Counted from the stretch's first letter, positions 17,268-25,924 are shown. The stretch: DNA of 51,906 nt from Neobacillus fumarioli NBRC 102428 (GCF_001591485.1 NZ_BCUZ01000010.1:1-51906); one strand, 5' to 3'. Notes: a model not told the origin generated them from the sequence alone. Made by a program: numbers and translations.

Positions 17268-17773
17268 TTTACTTCCTCTTTGACCTTATACCGGGAAAAA
17301 ATGGCCCCCATTTTCGGAATAACAGCCATTGCGATCACGGTATTGATGATTGAAGCAATCAACAAGGAAGGAACGATTTCCATATAAAAACCTTTACTAA
17401 TTAATAGAATAAAGGGTAATGGGGCAATAAATGCGTTTCCTAGAATAAATATAAAAGCTGCTAGGAATTTTTTCCCCTTCTGATACATCACGCCAAATAA
17501 CCAAACCAGTACAAACATCTCAGCAGCAATTAAGATGTGCATCGGCCCTAACGGAAATCCACCTAACATGGCTGATATGAAATGCCCCATTGCAGCCACA
17601 ATTGCTCCTGCCACGCCGCCCATGATCCCGGCAGCCAAAAGTGCCGGAAATGCATCTAGTGCAACGCTCCCGACAATAGCAGGAAACTTAATTGCTGCAC
17701 CAATGGCAGATAAAGCTGTCATGATCGCCAGCCAACTGATCCATTTCAACTTATTTTCCGTAAAAATGCTCAT
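17264..17773 (-). CDS. cblT: ECF S-component-like membrane protein, probable alpha-ribazole transporter CblT
   Basis: 169 residues, six hydrophobic helices, very Ala/Gly rich (SALSAIGAAIKFPAIVGSV, GVAGAIVAAMGHFISAMLGG). This is the build of substrate-binding S components of energy-coupling transporters. CblT takes up alpha-ribazole in Geobacillus and Listeria and is encoded next to CblS, as here. The start codon overlaps the stop of the upstream gene in an ATGA. Membrane-embedded; no ECF ATPases are encoded nearby, so it would use shared EcfAAT or act alone. Confidence 0.75.
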   Translation of the reverse strand: MSIFTENKLKWISWLAIMTALSAIGAAIKFPAIVGSVALDAFPALLAAGIMGGVAGAIVAAMGHFISAMLGGFPLGPMHILIAAEMFVLVWLFGVMYQKGKKFLAAFIFILGNAFIAPLPFILLISKGFYMEIVPSLLIASIINTVIAMAVIPKMGAIFSRYKVKEEVK

Positions 17774-18219
17774 TGCAGCGTCTGTCCTTTCATGATTTGA
17801 TTAATCCCATACCAGATGACATCTACCCTTTCAGCCTTCGCGGCAAGATCCTGATAGACCCAGCCGGTGATGTCTCTCCATAAGCGGTTTTCTTTTTCTA
17901 ATGGAACAATTCCTTTACTTATGTCAGTCCCAATGATCACTAATTTACGAGATGGTTTTTCCATTTCCCATTCCAGCCAATGATGAATCCGATTTCTAAA
18001 GAAATCCCGGTAATTGTTAACATCTTCAGTTTGCAGTATTTGTTTCAGCCAAAGTTCGATTCCTTCTAACACAAGAAAGTCTCGATCTCTATCATTTATA
18101 GATGCCGGGAATGGATGGTTTTCATAAGCAGAGATCCAGCAGCATGCTTCGTGGACCTGATATAGTTTCTTTACCCATTTCCTTTTACCGTTAAAGGCAC
18201 CTCCTGTAACAAAGTGCAA
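17770..18219 (-). CDS. Short CobU-like P-loop protein, degenerate paralogue
   Basis: 149 residues from a TTG 6 bases after AGGAGGGG. It resembles CobU/CobP (adenosylcobinamide kinase/guanylyltransferase) at both ends: a P-loop TGGAFNGKRKW at 5-15 and a C-terminal GTDISKGIVPLEKENRLWRDITG with typical CobU spacing. It lacks the RIxxHKxxR segment that carries the guanylylated His. A full-length CobU is encoded 1.4 kb upstream. It overlaps the cobC phosphatase by 49 bases and the transporter by 4, so it is translated within the operon. Its role is open: a helper of CobU, a kinase for another corrinoid precursor, or a decaying duplicate. Confidence 0.65.
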   Translation of the reverse strand: MHFVTGGAFNGKRKWVKKLYQVHEACCWISAYENHPFPASINDRDRDFLVLEGIELWLKQILQTEDVNNYRDFFRNRIHHWLEWEMEKPSRKLVIIGTDISKGIVPLEKENRLWRDITGWVYQDLAAKAERVDVIWYGINQIMKGQTLQ

Positions 18220-18788
18220 CGTCCACCCCTCCTAAGTGCTTCCTTTGTAAAAATGAATTCATATCCCAATGTATACGAAACCTCCCATTCCCAAAACTCC
18301 TTTGCCGAAGGGGAAAATTCGGATAAGAGATATCTCATTACCCCGCCATGTGTCATGATGGCACAACTGGAAAGATTATGAGATAGAATGTACTGAATCA
18401 CCCGATCCCAGCCTTTCATCACCCGCTTCGTAAATTGCCAGAAGAATTCTCCACCGGGAGGGCAATACCTATTCGGATCGGAAAGCCATTTCTGATACAT
18501 CGGTTCATCCTGCAAATCTTCATATGTTTTCCCCTCCCACATACCAAAATTCATCTCCCTAAATTCTTGTAGATACCTTGGACAAGAATTGGGGAATAGG
18601 ATGTTTGCTGTGGCCAGACATCTTGGTAAATCACTTGAAAAATACCCTTGATAGGTTTGGCTTATGGCGATTTCCCCAGCTTCAGGGCACAATGGAGAAT
18701 CGTTCCAACCTAAATAAGCTTTTCGTTTATTTTCTTCTGTTATCCCATGACGAAATAATGCAATAACCACAAAGCCATCCATAAACAC
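18171..18788 (-). CDS. cobC: Alpha-ribazole phosphatase-like histidine phosphatase
   Basis: 205 residues; GTG start at 18788 lies 8 bases from AGGGG. Histidine phosphatase superfamily with the phospho-acceptor motif FRHGITEENKRKAYLGWND (His14), SSDLPRCLATANIL, an acidic EFREMNFGMWEGKTYEDL and a second His in IMTHGGVMRYLL. CobC removes the 5'-phosphate of alpha-ribazole phosphate or of cobalamin phosphate, the final step in nucleotide loop assembly. It overlaps cobS by 49 bases and the next gene by 49, an unusually dense arrangement. Context makes CobC much more likely than a phosphoglycerate mutase paralogue. Confidence 0.82.
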   Translation of the reverse strand: MFMDGFVVIALFRHGITEENKRKAYLGWNDSPLCPEAGEIAISQTYQGYFSSDLPRCLATANILFPNSCPRYLQEFREMNFGMWEGKTYEDLQDEPMYQKWLSDPNRYCPPGGEFFWQFTKRVMKGWDRVIQYILSHNLSSCAIMTHGGVMRYLLSEFSPSAKEFWEWEVSYTLGYEFIFTKEALRRGGRCTLLQEVPLTVKGNG

Positions 18789-19534
18789 AACTCAGTCCCC
18801 TCAACAGAAGCGCCCAGCACATCCCCAGTAATCCCGCCAAACCATTCAACCGCTTTATACCGACAAAAAATAAAGCATACAATTGCAGCTATAAACAAGA
18901 TCCCTAAAGAAAATATTGAAACCATATGAACATAGCAAACTAGCATTAGAAAAATGATCCAATACAAAGGATACATCCATAATGAATTGGGAGTTGTTGC
19001 CTTTTGAAACAGATAACCCAATCCTTCTTCTTTCGCTGGATTTACAGTTACTAACAAAGCGCCCATTACACTTTTACTTAAAAACGGGATCGCGGCAATG
19101 AGTACATACAATCCCAATGGCGGGTGGACCGTGAGCTCATCGATAAAGAAAAAACGGCTGCTTAAAAAAATCAAAATCGATAATACGCCAAACGCACCCA
19201 CTCTAGGGTCTTTCATAATCTCAAGCCGTTTCTTCCGATCCCGATAGGAAAAATAGGCATCACTTGCATCCATCCACCCGTCTAAGTGAATTCCCCCGGT
19301 AAGTAGAATAATCGCTAACCACAGCAAGAAAGCCGCCGCTAAATGGCTAAAAGGAGAATGGTATAACAGCATATACAAAAAGGATGAATAAAGAGCACCT
19401 TGAAACAGCCCTAATAAAGGGAAAGCTTGGACAGCCCGTTTTAAGTGTTGATCATCCATAGGCAATTCACAGGGGAGCGGGATGATCGTAAAAAATTGCA
19501 CCGTAATCAGGAATCCTTTTAAAAATTTCATCAT
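18740..19534 (-). CDS. cobS: Cobalamin synthase CobS (AdoCbi-GDP ribazoletransferase)
   Basis: 264 residues, an integral membrane protein with about six or seven helices. The family signature is clear: LTGGIHLDGWMDASDAYFSYRDR followed by RLEIMKDPRVGAFGVLSI, the acidic metal site of CobS. It joins AdoCbi-GDP to alpha-ribazole (phosphate) in the membrane, forming adenosylcobalamin. It lies 40 bp after cobU and overlaps cobC. Length and topology are normal. Confidence 0.92.
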   Translation of the reverse strand: MMKFLKGFLITVQFFTIIPLPCELPMDDQHLKRAVQAFPLLGLFQGALYSSFLYMLLYHSPFSHLAAAFLLWLAIILLTGGIHLDGWMDASDAYFSYRDRKKRLEIMKDPRVGAFGVLSILIFLSSRFFFIDELTVHPPLGLYVLIAAIPFLSKSVMGALLVTVNPAKEEGLGYLFQKATTPNSLWMYPLYWIIFLMLVCYVHMVSIFSLGILFIAAIVCFIFCRYKAVEWFGGITGDVLGASVEGTELCLWMALWLLHYFVMG

Positions 19535-19574
19535 ACTGTTCCCCGTCGTTTATCATGTCCTTTATGTTTCACGC

Positions 19575-20150
19575 TCACGATTGATCCCCTTTCATCATAA
19601 TGGGAATCCCCGCTTCCACGAGAAAAGCCTGATCAGATGCCCTGACGAACATCTGATGAATAGCCCCAAGCACTCTCACATAGGCCAATACCAATTTGTT
19701 TTCAGAAAAAGGCTCATGTAACACTTCATTACTTACAACAATTACCGTTCTCGCTTGCTTTTTAATTGTCAAAATTCCAGATACAATCTGATCTTTTACA
19801 TTCGTGAGAAAGTTCTCAGTCCACTCTTGATTTGTTTGAAACAGTTCATTGTTTAATAGAGTTGTTACGCAATCCATTAGCACGATATCCTGGTGATCTA
19901 TCACTTCAGCCATCTCCCCGATCTGGACAGTTTTCTCCAGTGTTCTCCAGCTTGCGTTTGAGCTTTCCCGATCCAGCTTATGTTTGGTAATCCGGTCCTT
20001 CATTTCTGGGTCAGACGGAACACCAGTTGCCAAAAAGGTAAGCCGTCCCCCGGTTTTGTGGGCTAATTCGATTGCCATCTTTTCGGCAAAACGGCTTTTC
20101 CCGCTACGGACACCACCAGTAATAAAAATTAATGATGGAATGAGCGCCAC
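19575..20150 (-). CDS. cobU: Adenosylcobinamide kinase / guanylyltransferase CobU
   Basis: 191 residues; GTG start about 10 bases after GGAGG. P-loop ITGGVRSGKSRFAEKM (Gly12 to Ser19), the RITKHKLDR motif with the guanylyl-acceptor His57, WRTLE and LMDCVTTLLNNEL. It phosphorylates AdoCbi and transfers GMP to give AdoCbi-GDP. The C-terminal region is unusual: where CobU normally has NEVGxGIVP followed by FRD, this protein reads SNEVLHEPFSENKLVLAYVR. The short CobU-like gene downstream keeps that missing GIVP segment. It overlaps the upstream decarboxylase by 22 bases. Confidence 0.88.
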   Translation of the reverse strand: MALIPSLIFITGGVRSGKSRFAEKMAIELAHKTGGRLTFLATGVPSDPEMKDRITKHKLDRESSNASWRTLEKTVQIGEMAEVIDHQDIVLMDCVTTLLNNELFQTNQEWTENFLTNVKDQIVSGILTIKKQARTVIVVSNEVLHEPFSENKLVLAYVRVLGAIHQMFVRASDQAFLVEAGIPIMMKGDQS

Positions 20151-21208
20151 TCTGCCAGCACCTCCATCAGTCTAGTATTCTCTTCATAACTTTTAATCGC
20201 AAACCGGAGCCATCTGCCTTCCAACCCGGGGAAATTGAATGTATGACGAGGAATAATCCTTTTTTTTAAGAGAAATTCAAATAAGGCAAACTGATCTTCT
20301 AGCAACGAGTCCCGTAATAAATAAAAATTCACCATGGAATTAGAGACGATATATTGATATTGTTGAAAAAACTGGGATAGGCGATCCCGTTCATTCCGAA
20401 TAAAATATTTGGTATTATGAATAAAGTCTTCATCCTCCAAACACCATTCTCCCGCAAATAAGGCGATCGTATTGACACTCCAATGAGATTGCAAGCGGCT
20501 AAGCTTGTGAATAATAGAAGGCGTTGCCACTAAATAACCTAAACGAACTCCGGGAATAGAGTACATTTTCGTCATCGAGCGAATCAGAATGAGATTAGAG
20601 AATTTAGATATGTGCGGAATCATTGACTCGTATTCTATTAAAAAATCATAAAAAGCTTCATCTATAATCACGATTTTATTTTGCCGATCACATTCCTCTA
20701 TAATAGAAATAACTGTCGATTCTGAATACTTTACACCTGTCGGATTGTTAGGATTGCAAAAAATTAGCGCATCCGCTTGCCTGAGTTTTGAAAAAAGGTT
20801 AGGAAGCCGGATGGTAAAGTCGGGCTCTGTTAACTGCTCGTACAATATTTCACAGTTGTTAGCACTAAGGGCTTCTTCATATTCAGAGAACGTGGGCTGA
20901 ATGAGTAAAACTTTCTTCCCTGCAAGCATCCTTGCAATTAAGGTAATAAGCTCAGCCCCGCCATTCCCAATTAAAATCGAATCAAGCGGGATTTGTTCCT
21001 TCCCGGCAATCTTGGTCTTTAATTTAGCAGCGTATGGATCAGGGTAGACGGTAATATGCCGATATAGTTCATTCCAATTTTCCTGCAAACAAGACGGCGG
21101 ACCGAGCGGGTTGATATTGGCGCTAAAATCTAAGTAGTCTTCAGGCAGCCTAAGCCCCATCGCCTTAAAAAGATATTGCGGATTTGATCCATGTGAAGGC
21201 CATTTCAA
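20129..21208 (-). CDS. cobD: L-threonine-O-3-phosphate decarboxylase (CobD type)
   Basis: 359 residues; TTG start 8 bases after AGGAGG. PLP enzyme of fold type I, related to histidinol-phosphate aminotransferase: DFSANINPLGPP at 27-38, NPNNPTGVKYS at 152-162, IIDEAFYDF, and the PLP Lys214 in SMTKMYSIPGVRLGY. It makes (R)-1-amino-2-propanol phosphate, the arm that CbiB attaches to the corrin ring. Because CbiZ from the same operon removes this arm from imported pseudo-cobalamins, the decarboxylase supplies the replacement. It overlaps cbiB by 44 bases. Position excludes a histidine biosynthesis role fairly well. Confidence 0.87.
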   Translation of the reverse strand: MKWPSHGSNPQYLFKAMGLRLPEDYLDFSANINPLGPPSCLQENWNELYRHITVYPDPYAAKLKTKIAGKEQIPLDSILIGNGGAELITLIARMLAGKKVLLIQPTFSEYEEALSANNCEILYEQLTEPDFTIRLPNLFSKLRQADALIFCNPNNPTGVKYSESTVISIIEECDRQNKIVIIDEAFYDFLIEYESMIPHISKFSNLILIRSMTKMYSIPGVRLGYLVATPSIIHKLSRLQSHWSVNTIALFAGEWCLEDEDFIHNTKYFIRNERDRLSQFFQQYQYIVSNSMVNFYLLRDSLLEDQFALFEFLLKKRIIPRHTFNFPGLEGRWLRFAIKSYEENTRLMEVLAEWRSFHH

Positions 21209-22148
21209 GAATCATTCCTCCTATCCATAAAAAAACTAGAAATAAAAACACTGTCCTGCGTAAAATGACATTTGCTTTCAAAATATGATGGGCTTGAATC
21301 GGTATAATCGGTTCACCCATTTTCGCCCGATTAGAAATGATCCCTTTATAATAGTTTATACCGCCAAGTTGAATTCCTAGTAAGGCGGCGACCGCCGCTT
21401 CCCCCCAGCCGCTGTTTGGGCTCGGGTGTTTTCTAGCATCCCGAAACAAAAGCTTCCAAGCTTTTTGCCAGCTCATCTGTTCCGGGATTTTTCCCAGCAG
21501 CATAAAGATACCTGTGAGCCGACTAGGTATCCAATTCATAACATCATCCCATTTCGCCGATGCCCAGCCAAACTCCCGATACCTTTCATTTACATGTCCC
21601 ACCATCGAATCACAAGTATTAGCAGCACGATAGACAAAAGCGAGCGGAGCTCCCCCCAAAAATGCCCAAAATAACGGAGCCGTAACTCCATCACTCGTAT
21701 TTTCGGCAACCGTTTCAATCGCTCCCCTAGCAATTTCCGCTTCATCCAAAAATTCGGTGTCTCGTCCGACAATATAGGAAAGTTTTATCCTTGCCTTTTG
21801 AAAATCGCCCTTTATCAAGGGGTCATATACTTCGAGGGCTGCTTTTTTTAAGCTTTTTTGTGCAATGGCTGCTGCGATCACGATGGCCTCCAAACCAATC
21901 CCAATGTAAGGATGAATCTTGTAACCTATGAAAACCAAAAGGCTGACCACACTATAAACAAGACTTAAAACAACAAGGAGCATAAGAACCCCTTTCCATT
22001 TTTTCATCCTGCCTTGATTCCACCGAGTTTCAAGAAACGAAATGAATGAACCAATCCACTTCACAGGATGCGGCCAATGGGGAGGATCGCCGACAAGCAA
22101 ATCTAGAAAATAAGCTAATGTGATCGAGATCAAATGATAAACTATCAT
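21165..22148 (-). CDS. cbiB: Adenosylcobinamide-phosphate synthase CbiB
   Basis: 327 residues, integral membrane protein of four or five helices. Signatures: LLVGDPPHWPHPVKWIG at 18-34, AEIARGAIETVAENTSDGV, FWAFLGGAPLAFVYRAANTCDSMVGH, and HPSPNSGWGEAAVAALLG. It amidates adenosylcobyric acid with aminopropanol (phosphate). Its ATG overlaps the stop of the btuD-cbiZ gene by 4 bases. In B. subtilis-like genomes that cannot make the ring de novo, CbiB works with CbiZ in remodelling. Confidence 0.92.
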   Translation of the reverse strand: MIVYHLISITLAYFLDLLVGDPPHWPHPVKWIGSFISFLETRWNQGRMKKWKGVLMLLVVLSLVYSVVSLLVFIGYKIHPYIGIGLEAIVIAAAIAQKSLKKAALEVYDPLIKGDFQKARIKLSYIVGRDTEFLDEAEIARGAIETVAENTSDGVTAPLFWAFLGGAPLAFVYRAANTCDSMVGHVNERYREFGWASAKWDDVMNWIPSRLTGIFMLLGKIPEQMSWQKAWKLLFRDARKHPSPNSGWGEAAVAALLGIQLGGINYYKGIISNRAKMGEPIIPIQAHHILKANVILRRTVFLFLVFLWIGGMILEMAFTWIKSAISF

Positions 22149-23611
22149 CCTGTTACCCTCTTTCGCGATTTTTCAATGGCGTCTTTCGTACACTGATAAA
22201 CCGCTTTACTGATCAGTTTTCCTAAAGGGGTAATCGTTCCGGCATATTGCAAAAACTTTCCAGATTGAGTAGCGGCAATTAAAATACTATCTGTTGAAGT
22301 ACCAGTCGCGATGGTTTGCGTAACAGAATCAAGAACTTGCAAATCATGGGTCGCCTTCACTTTTGCCTCCGTAGCCGTCATAATTGCTTGAATAAATGCT
22401 TCTTCCGACAGCTCCCCATTGATGAAAATCCATGTGTTAATGGTTCCTGGAGTCATTTTAAATGAATGCTCTTCACTTTTGGAGGCATCTACAGCATTTC
22501 CTACCCCCGCCGTTATAACTGCAAAGATGGAAAAACCATCCCCATAAAACATCTGGCAGGAAAAATCCTCAAGTACTACTGCTGTCATCATCCCAACTGT
22601 TTCTGATGGCTCAAATCCTTTTGACTTTAAAAATGAAACCATTTCTCCATGATGATCACGAAAGTTATAGTCCTTAGGTACATGACGGTTGACAAAGGAA
22701 TGATGCCACCCTGTTCCCGATCCTACCACACCTGAGGACATCGTTCGCAATCGTATCGGAGATTTTAACTCGATGAACTCATTCGTCACATGGAGAAAAT
22801 CTTCATTAATTTCTACCTGATCAAGTTCCCACGGCTTTTCTGGGAGCAAAACCATTTGTGGAGCAGGAACGGTTGGATGTGGATGCTTTTTGATTTCCGT
22901 TTGATAAACTGCTTTAATCCGATCTTCGCGAAGCACTTCGTTTGGCGTATCATTACTATTGATTTTCCCATCTTCCAAAAGAAGCAGGCGGTCACAATAT
23001 AGTCCTGCAAGATTTAAATCATGAAAAATAGAAATAACCGTTAATTGTTTTTCGATCGTCCATTGCTTTAATAGATCCAGTAATTCCTTTTGATAAGATA
23101 AATCCAAATGATTGGTCGGCTCATCCAATAGAAGTATTTCCGGTTCTTGTGCCAGTGCCTGGGCAAGAAACACTCGTTGTTTCTCACCGCCGGACAATTC
23201 CTGGATATTTTTATTTTGCAATAATGAAACTCCTGTTTGGACCATTACCTTTTGGACAATCTCTTCATCGTATGCACTCCATGTTTGAAACCAGCCTTTT
23301 TGATGGGCATATCGGCCGAGGGATACCGTTTCTTTTACCGTATAAGAAAAAGAATCAGCAGTATGTTGAGATAGGACGGCAACGGTTTGTGCTAATTGTT
23401 TGGCACTCAGGCTTTGCAAATCTTTTCCGGCAATTTCTATTTTACCGGATTGTATCGGCAAAATTCCGCTGATCATTTTTAACAATGTTGTTTTGCCGCT
23501 TCCGTTAGGTCCCAAAATCCCAAACAATTCTCCTTTTTTTACTTCAAAGGAAATGTCATGCAGGATTGGTTCTGTTGCATAGCCGCCTGAAACATGTTGA
23601 ACATTAAGCAT
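22145..23611 (-). CDS. btuD: BtuD-CbiZ fusion: corrinoid ABC ATPase with amidohydrolase domain
   Basis: 488 residues. Residues 1 to about 255 are an ABC ATPase: Walker A GPNGSGKT at 34-41, signature ELSGGEKQR at 138-146, Walker B ILLLDEPTNHLD at 159-170, switch His in IFHDLN. Residues from about 285 are a CbiZ adenosylcobinamide amidohydrolase domain: SSGVVGSGTGWHHSFVNRHV and FAVITAGVGNAVDAS. The ATPase powers BtuC/BtuF import, and CbiZ hydrolyses the aminopropanol-nucleotide arm of incoming corrinoids. The same fusion is known in B. subtilis YvrA and relatives. It starts 4 bp after btuC. Confidence 0.9.
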   Translation of the reverse strand: MLNVQHVSGGYATEPILHDISFEVKKGELFGILGPNGSGKTTLLKMISGILPIQSGKIEIAGKDLQSLSAKQLAQTVAVLSQHTADSFSYTVKETVSLGRYAHQKGWFQTWSAYDEEIVQKVMVQTGVSLLQNKNIQELSGGEKQRVFLAQALAQEPEILLLDEPTNHLDLSYQKELLDLLKQWTIEKQLTVISIFHDLNLAGLYCDRLLLLEDGKINSNDTPNEVLREDRIKAVYQTEIKKHPHPTVPAPQMVLLPEKPWELDQVEINEDFLHVTNEFIELKSPIRLRTMSSGVVGSGTGWHHSFVNRHVPKDYNFRDHHGEMVSFLKSKGFEPSETVGMMTAVVLEDFSCQMFYGDGFSIFAVITAGVGNAVDASKSEEHSFKMTPGTINTWIFINGELSEEAFIQAIMTATEAKVKATHDLQVLDSVTQTIATGTSTDSILIAATQSGKFLQYAGTITPLGKLISKAVYQCTKDAIEKSRKRVTG

Positions 23612-23614
23612 GAT

Positions 23615-24676
23615 CTACCCACTTCTTTCCTTTCTTTTTCTTTGCAGCAAAATAACGGCAAATACTGGTGCGCCGATCAAAGCTGTAATAACACCTATTG
23701 GTAATTCAGTCGGGGAAATAATCGTTCTAGAAATAAGGTCCGCCAATATTAAAAAAGAACCGCCCGTTAAAATAGATAAAGGAAGAAGAAATTTATGATC
23801 AGGCCCCCATAATAATCTTGTCAGATGCGGAATGACTAAGCCAACAAAACCGATGGTGCCTGAGACCGCAACCGCCGCTCCAGTTAAGATCGAGCCAGCC
23901 GTCAAAATAATCAGTTTTCTTGATTGAACATTGACACCTAAGTGCTGTGCTCTTTCTTCGCCAAACGACATGGCATTTAATTCTTTGGCATTTGCCATCA
24001 TAACAACAGTCCCGATCATAAAGAACGGCAACATCAGTTTTATGTATTCCCAGCCTCTCATGGACACACTTCCTAGCAGCCAGCCGATAATCTGCCTTAA
24101 TTCATCACCAGTCAAGGCAATCATAAGGGAAATAAGAGCGCCCAAAAAGGAACTGAAAATGATTCCCGTTAGAATAATGGTTTCTACTCTTAAAGAGCGT
24201 TCTATCTTTCGTGCAAAAACAAGAACGGCCACAATAGATAAAAACGAAAAAAGAATACTGAGTAATGGCAATGTGAAAGAACCGATGAATGGGATGGACA
24301 GCTGAAAAAAAATAGTCAAAACCGCCCCTACTGACGCTCCTGATGACACTCCAAGCGTATAAGGATCTGCGAGCGGATTTCTTAACAAGCCTTGAAAGGC
24401 CGCCCCTGCAATCGCAAGAGCCGCCCCTACAAGACCAGATAAAAGTACCCTCGGTAATCGAATATCCATGACAATGCTGATATACATCGGGTCTATATCT
24501 TTAAGTGAAATAAAGCCAAAAAGTTTAGACCCTATTATTTGAATGATTTTAGGAATCGGCACTGAAACACTTCCAATCGAAATCCCAAGCAACATGGAAA
24601 GAATAAGAAACATTCCTGCCGTAAAGAAGGATGCGTATTTATTATTTAAAAACTTCCGGATAGATGGCCTTGGCAA
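23615..24676 (-). CDS. btuC: Corrinoid ABC transporter permease BtuC
   Basis: 353 residues with about ten helices of the FecCD/BtuC family: DIRLPRVLLSGLVGAALAIAGAAFQ, NPLADPYTLGVSSGASVGA and GTIGFVGLVIPHLTRLLWGPDH are family signatures. The TTG start at 24676 lies inside the 3' end of btuF, giving a 35-base overlap. Context with the B12 riboswitch, BtuF and the BtuD-CbiZ fusion indicates corrinoid rather than siderophore uptake. Confidence 0.88.
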   Translation of the reverse strand: MPRPSIRKFLNNKYASFFTAGMFLILSMLLGISIGSVSVPIPKIIQIIGSKLFGFISLKDIDPMYISIVMDIRLPRVLLSGLVGAALAIAGAAFQGLLRNPLADPYTLGVSSGASVGAVLTIFFQLSIPFIGSFTLPLLSILFSFLSIVAVLVFARKIERSLRVETIILTGIIFSSFLGALISLMIALTGDELRQIIGWLLGSVSMRGWEYIKLMLPFFMIGTVVMMANAKELNAMSFGEERAQHLGVNVQSRKLIILTAGSILTGAAVAVSGTIGFVGLVIPHLTRLLWGPDHKFLLPLSILTGGSFLILADLISRTIISPTELPIGVITALIGAPVFAVILLQRKRKERSG

Positions 24677-25607
24677 AATCCTCTACTCCTTTAACAAGCC
24701 TAGGACCCGGACGTGATACTTCGTCAGAATTCACATCAAATACTTGTTTATTTTTAATGGCGCTAACATTTTCCCAACCTTTTCTAGATAACACTTGTTC
24801 AACTGGGTTCTTCACATAATTTCCATATGTCGTAATAATCACATCAGGATTTCGTTTGATCATGGCTTCCTGATCGACTTTGATCCATCCTGTTTGATCG
24901 CTTGCAATATTTTCTGCATTAATGGTTTTTAACATATCATCCATAAAGGTGTTTTTTCCAGTTGTATAAATGTCCGGTGCCGGTGAAACTTCAATGAATA
25001 CTTTTTTCTTATTTTTTATTGATTGTGCCTTGGCTTTTATTTCAGCCAATTTGTCTTTCATGCCTTTAATAATCTCGGCAGCCTTCCCTGTTTCTCCTGT
25101 TGCTTTTCCGATCATATTAATGGAATCATATACTTGATCAAAATTTTGTGCATTAGGTACAACTAATACCGGAATTCCGGCATCTTTGAGCTGTTTTAAT
25201 CCTGCCGCGGCAGTATTGGCAGAAGAACCGTGAGCCAGTACTAAATCCGGCTTCAAGGCAATGATTTTTTCGACATTAAAATCCTGACCGCCGATTTTTT
25301 CTTTTTTTGCTGCTTCTTGAGGATAGTTATCAAAATCAGTTACACCTACGATTTCCTTATCAAGCCCTAAATCAAACGCAATTTCGGTATTGCTTGGCAT
25401 AAGTGAAACAATTCTTTTCGGCTTCTTGGCTATGACAACTTTATTATTCAAAGCATCTTTAATCGTTACTGGAAACGTAACTTGTTCTGTTGTTTTATCA
25501 GCAGTTGTCTTTTGCTTCTCGTTTCCCTGGTCTTTCTTTTCTGCACAGCCTGCTAATGCTCCTACTATTAACATTAGTACGAACAGCAGCGAATACAACT
25601 TCTTCAT
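24642..25607 (-). CDS. btuF: Corrinoid-binding lipoprotein BtuF
   Basis: 321 residues. Lipoprotein signal with GALAGC, lipidated Cys at 21, then a Lys/Asp/Thr-rich linker and a class III periplasmic-binding-protein fold (KRIVSLMPSNTEIAFDLGLDKEIVGVTDF, DQEAMIKRNPDVIITTYG). It captures corrinoids outside the membrane for BtuCD. ATG follows GGGGGAAATCAG. It is the first gene of the operon and is preceded by a palindromic repeat, a terminator and a cobalamin riboswitch, so translation and elongation are probably under B12 control. Confidence 0.88.
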   Translation of the reverse strand: MKKLYSLLFVLMLIVGALAGCAEKKDQGNEKQKTTADKTTEQVTFPVTIKDALNNKVVIAKKPKRIVSLMPSNTEIAFDLGLDKEIVGVTDFDNYPQEAAKKEKIGGQDFNVEKIIALKPDLVLAHGSSANTAAAGLKQLKDAGIPVLVVPNAQNFDQVYDSINMIGKATGETGKAAEIIKGMKDKLAEIKAKAQSIKNKKKVFIEVSPAPDIYTTGKNTFMDDMLKTINAENIASDQTGWIKVDQEAMIKRNPDVIITTYGNYVKNPVEQVLSRKGWENVSAIKNKQVFDVNSDEVSRPGPRLVKGVEDFAKAIYPEVFK

Positions 25608-25670
25608 CTGATTTCCCCCAGCTTTCTATGTAATGGAATAACAAAAAATTGGGCTAGCACCAAGTTTAAA

Positions 25671-25809
25671 TAAGAAAAGCGCAAGCGCCTTGGTCAGCCC
25701 CGACAGGCAAATGTTCTTCTGCACTAAAAGTCTGGTTTTTGGACTTTAAGTGCAGAAGGTTATTTGTCCCGAGGGGGTAGGCCGCTTGCGCTGGACAATT
25801 TTCAAAGTC
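25671..25809 (-). repeat. 139-bp imperfect palindromic repeat, copy 2
   Basis: Copy of the 12499-12636 element in the opposite orientation; it shares the loop CAAAAACCA, the CTTCTG and CAAAT stem segments and both ends. It differs from copy 1 at the apical stem by a compensatory pair (CCC with GGG becomes CAC with GTG). It lies between the riboswitch terminator (25833) and the btuF ribosome site (about 25615-25620), so any transcript that passes the riboswitch carries this hairpin in its leader. Confidence 0.85.
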
Positions 25810-25832
25810 TATTTATACTTTCTTATTTTACA

Positions 25833-25865
25833 ATAAAAAACATCCCCATACATAAAAGGGGATGT
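25833..25865 (-). terminator. Riboswitch-associated terminator
   Basis: Minus strand ACATCCCC (25865-25858) pairs with GGGGATGT (25847-25840) around a 10-base loop, followed by TTTTTT. It lies about 60 bases after the cobalamin aptamer and before btuF, the expected place for the off-state terminator. Confidence 0.85.
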
Positions 25866-25924
25866 CGGCATGATTAGATTTAATTACAGACGTAAATTCA
25901 TCCAGTCTTCCACACCCCCTATCC

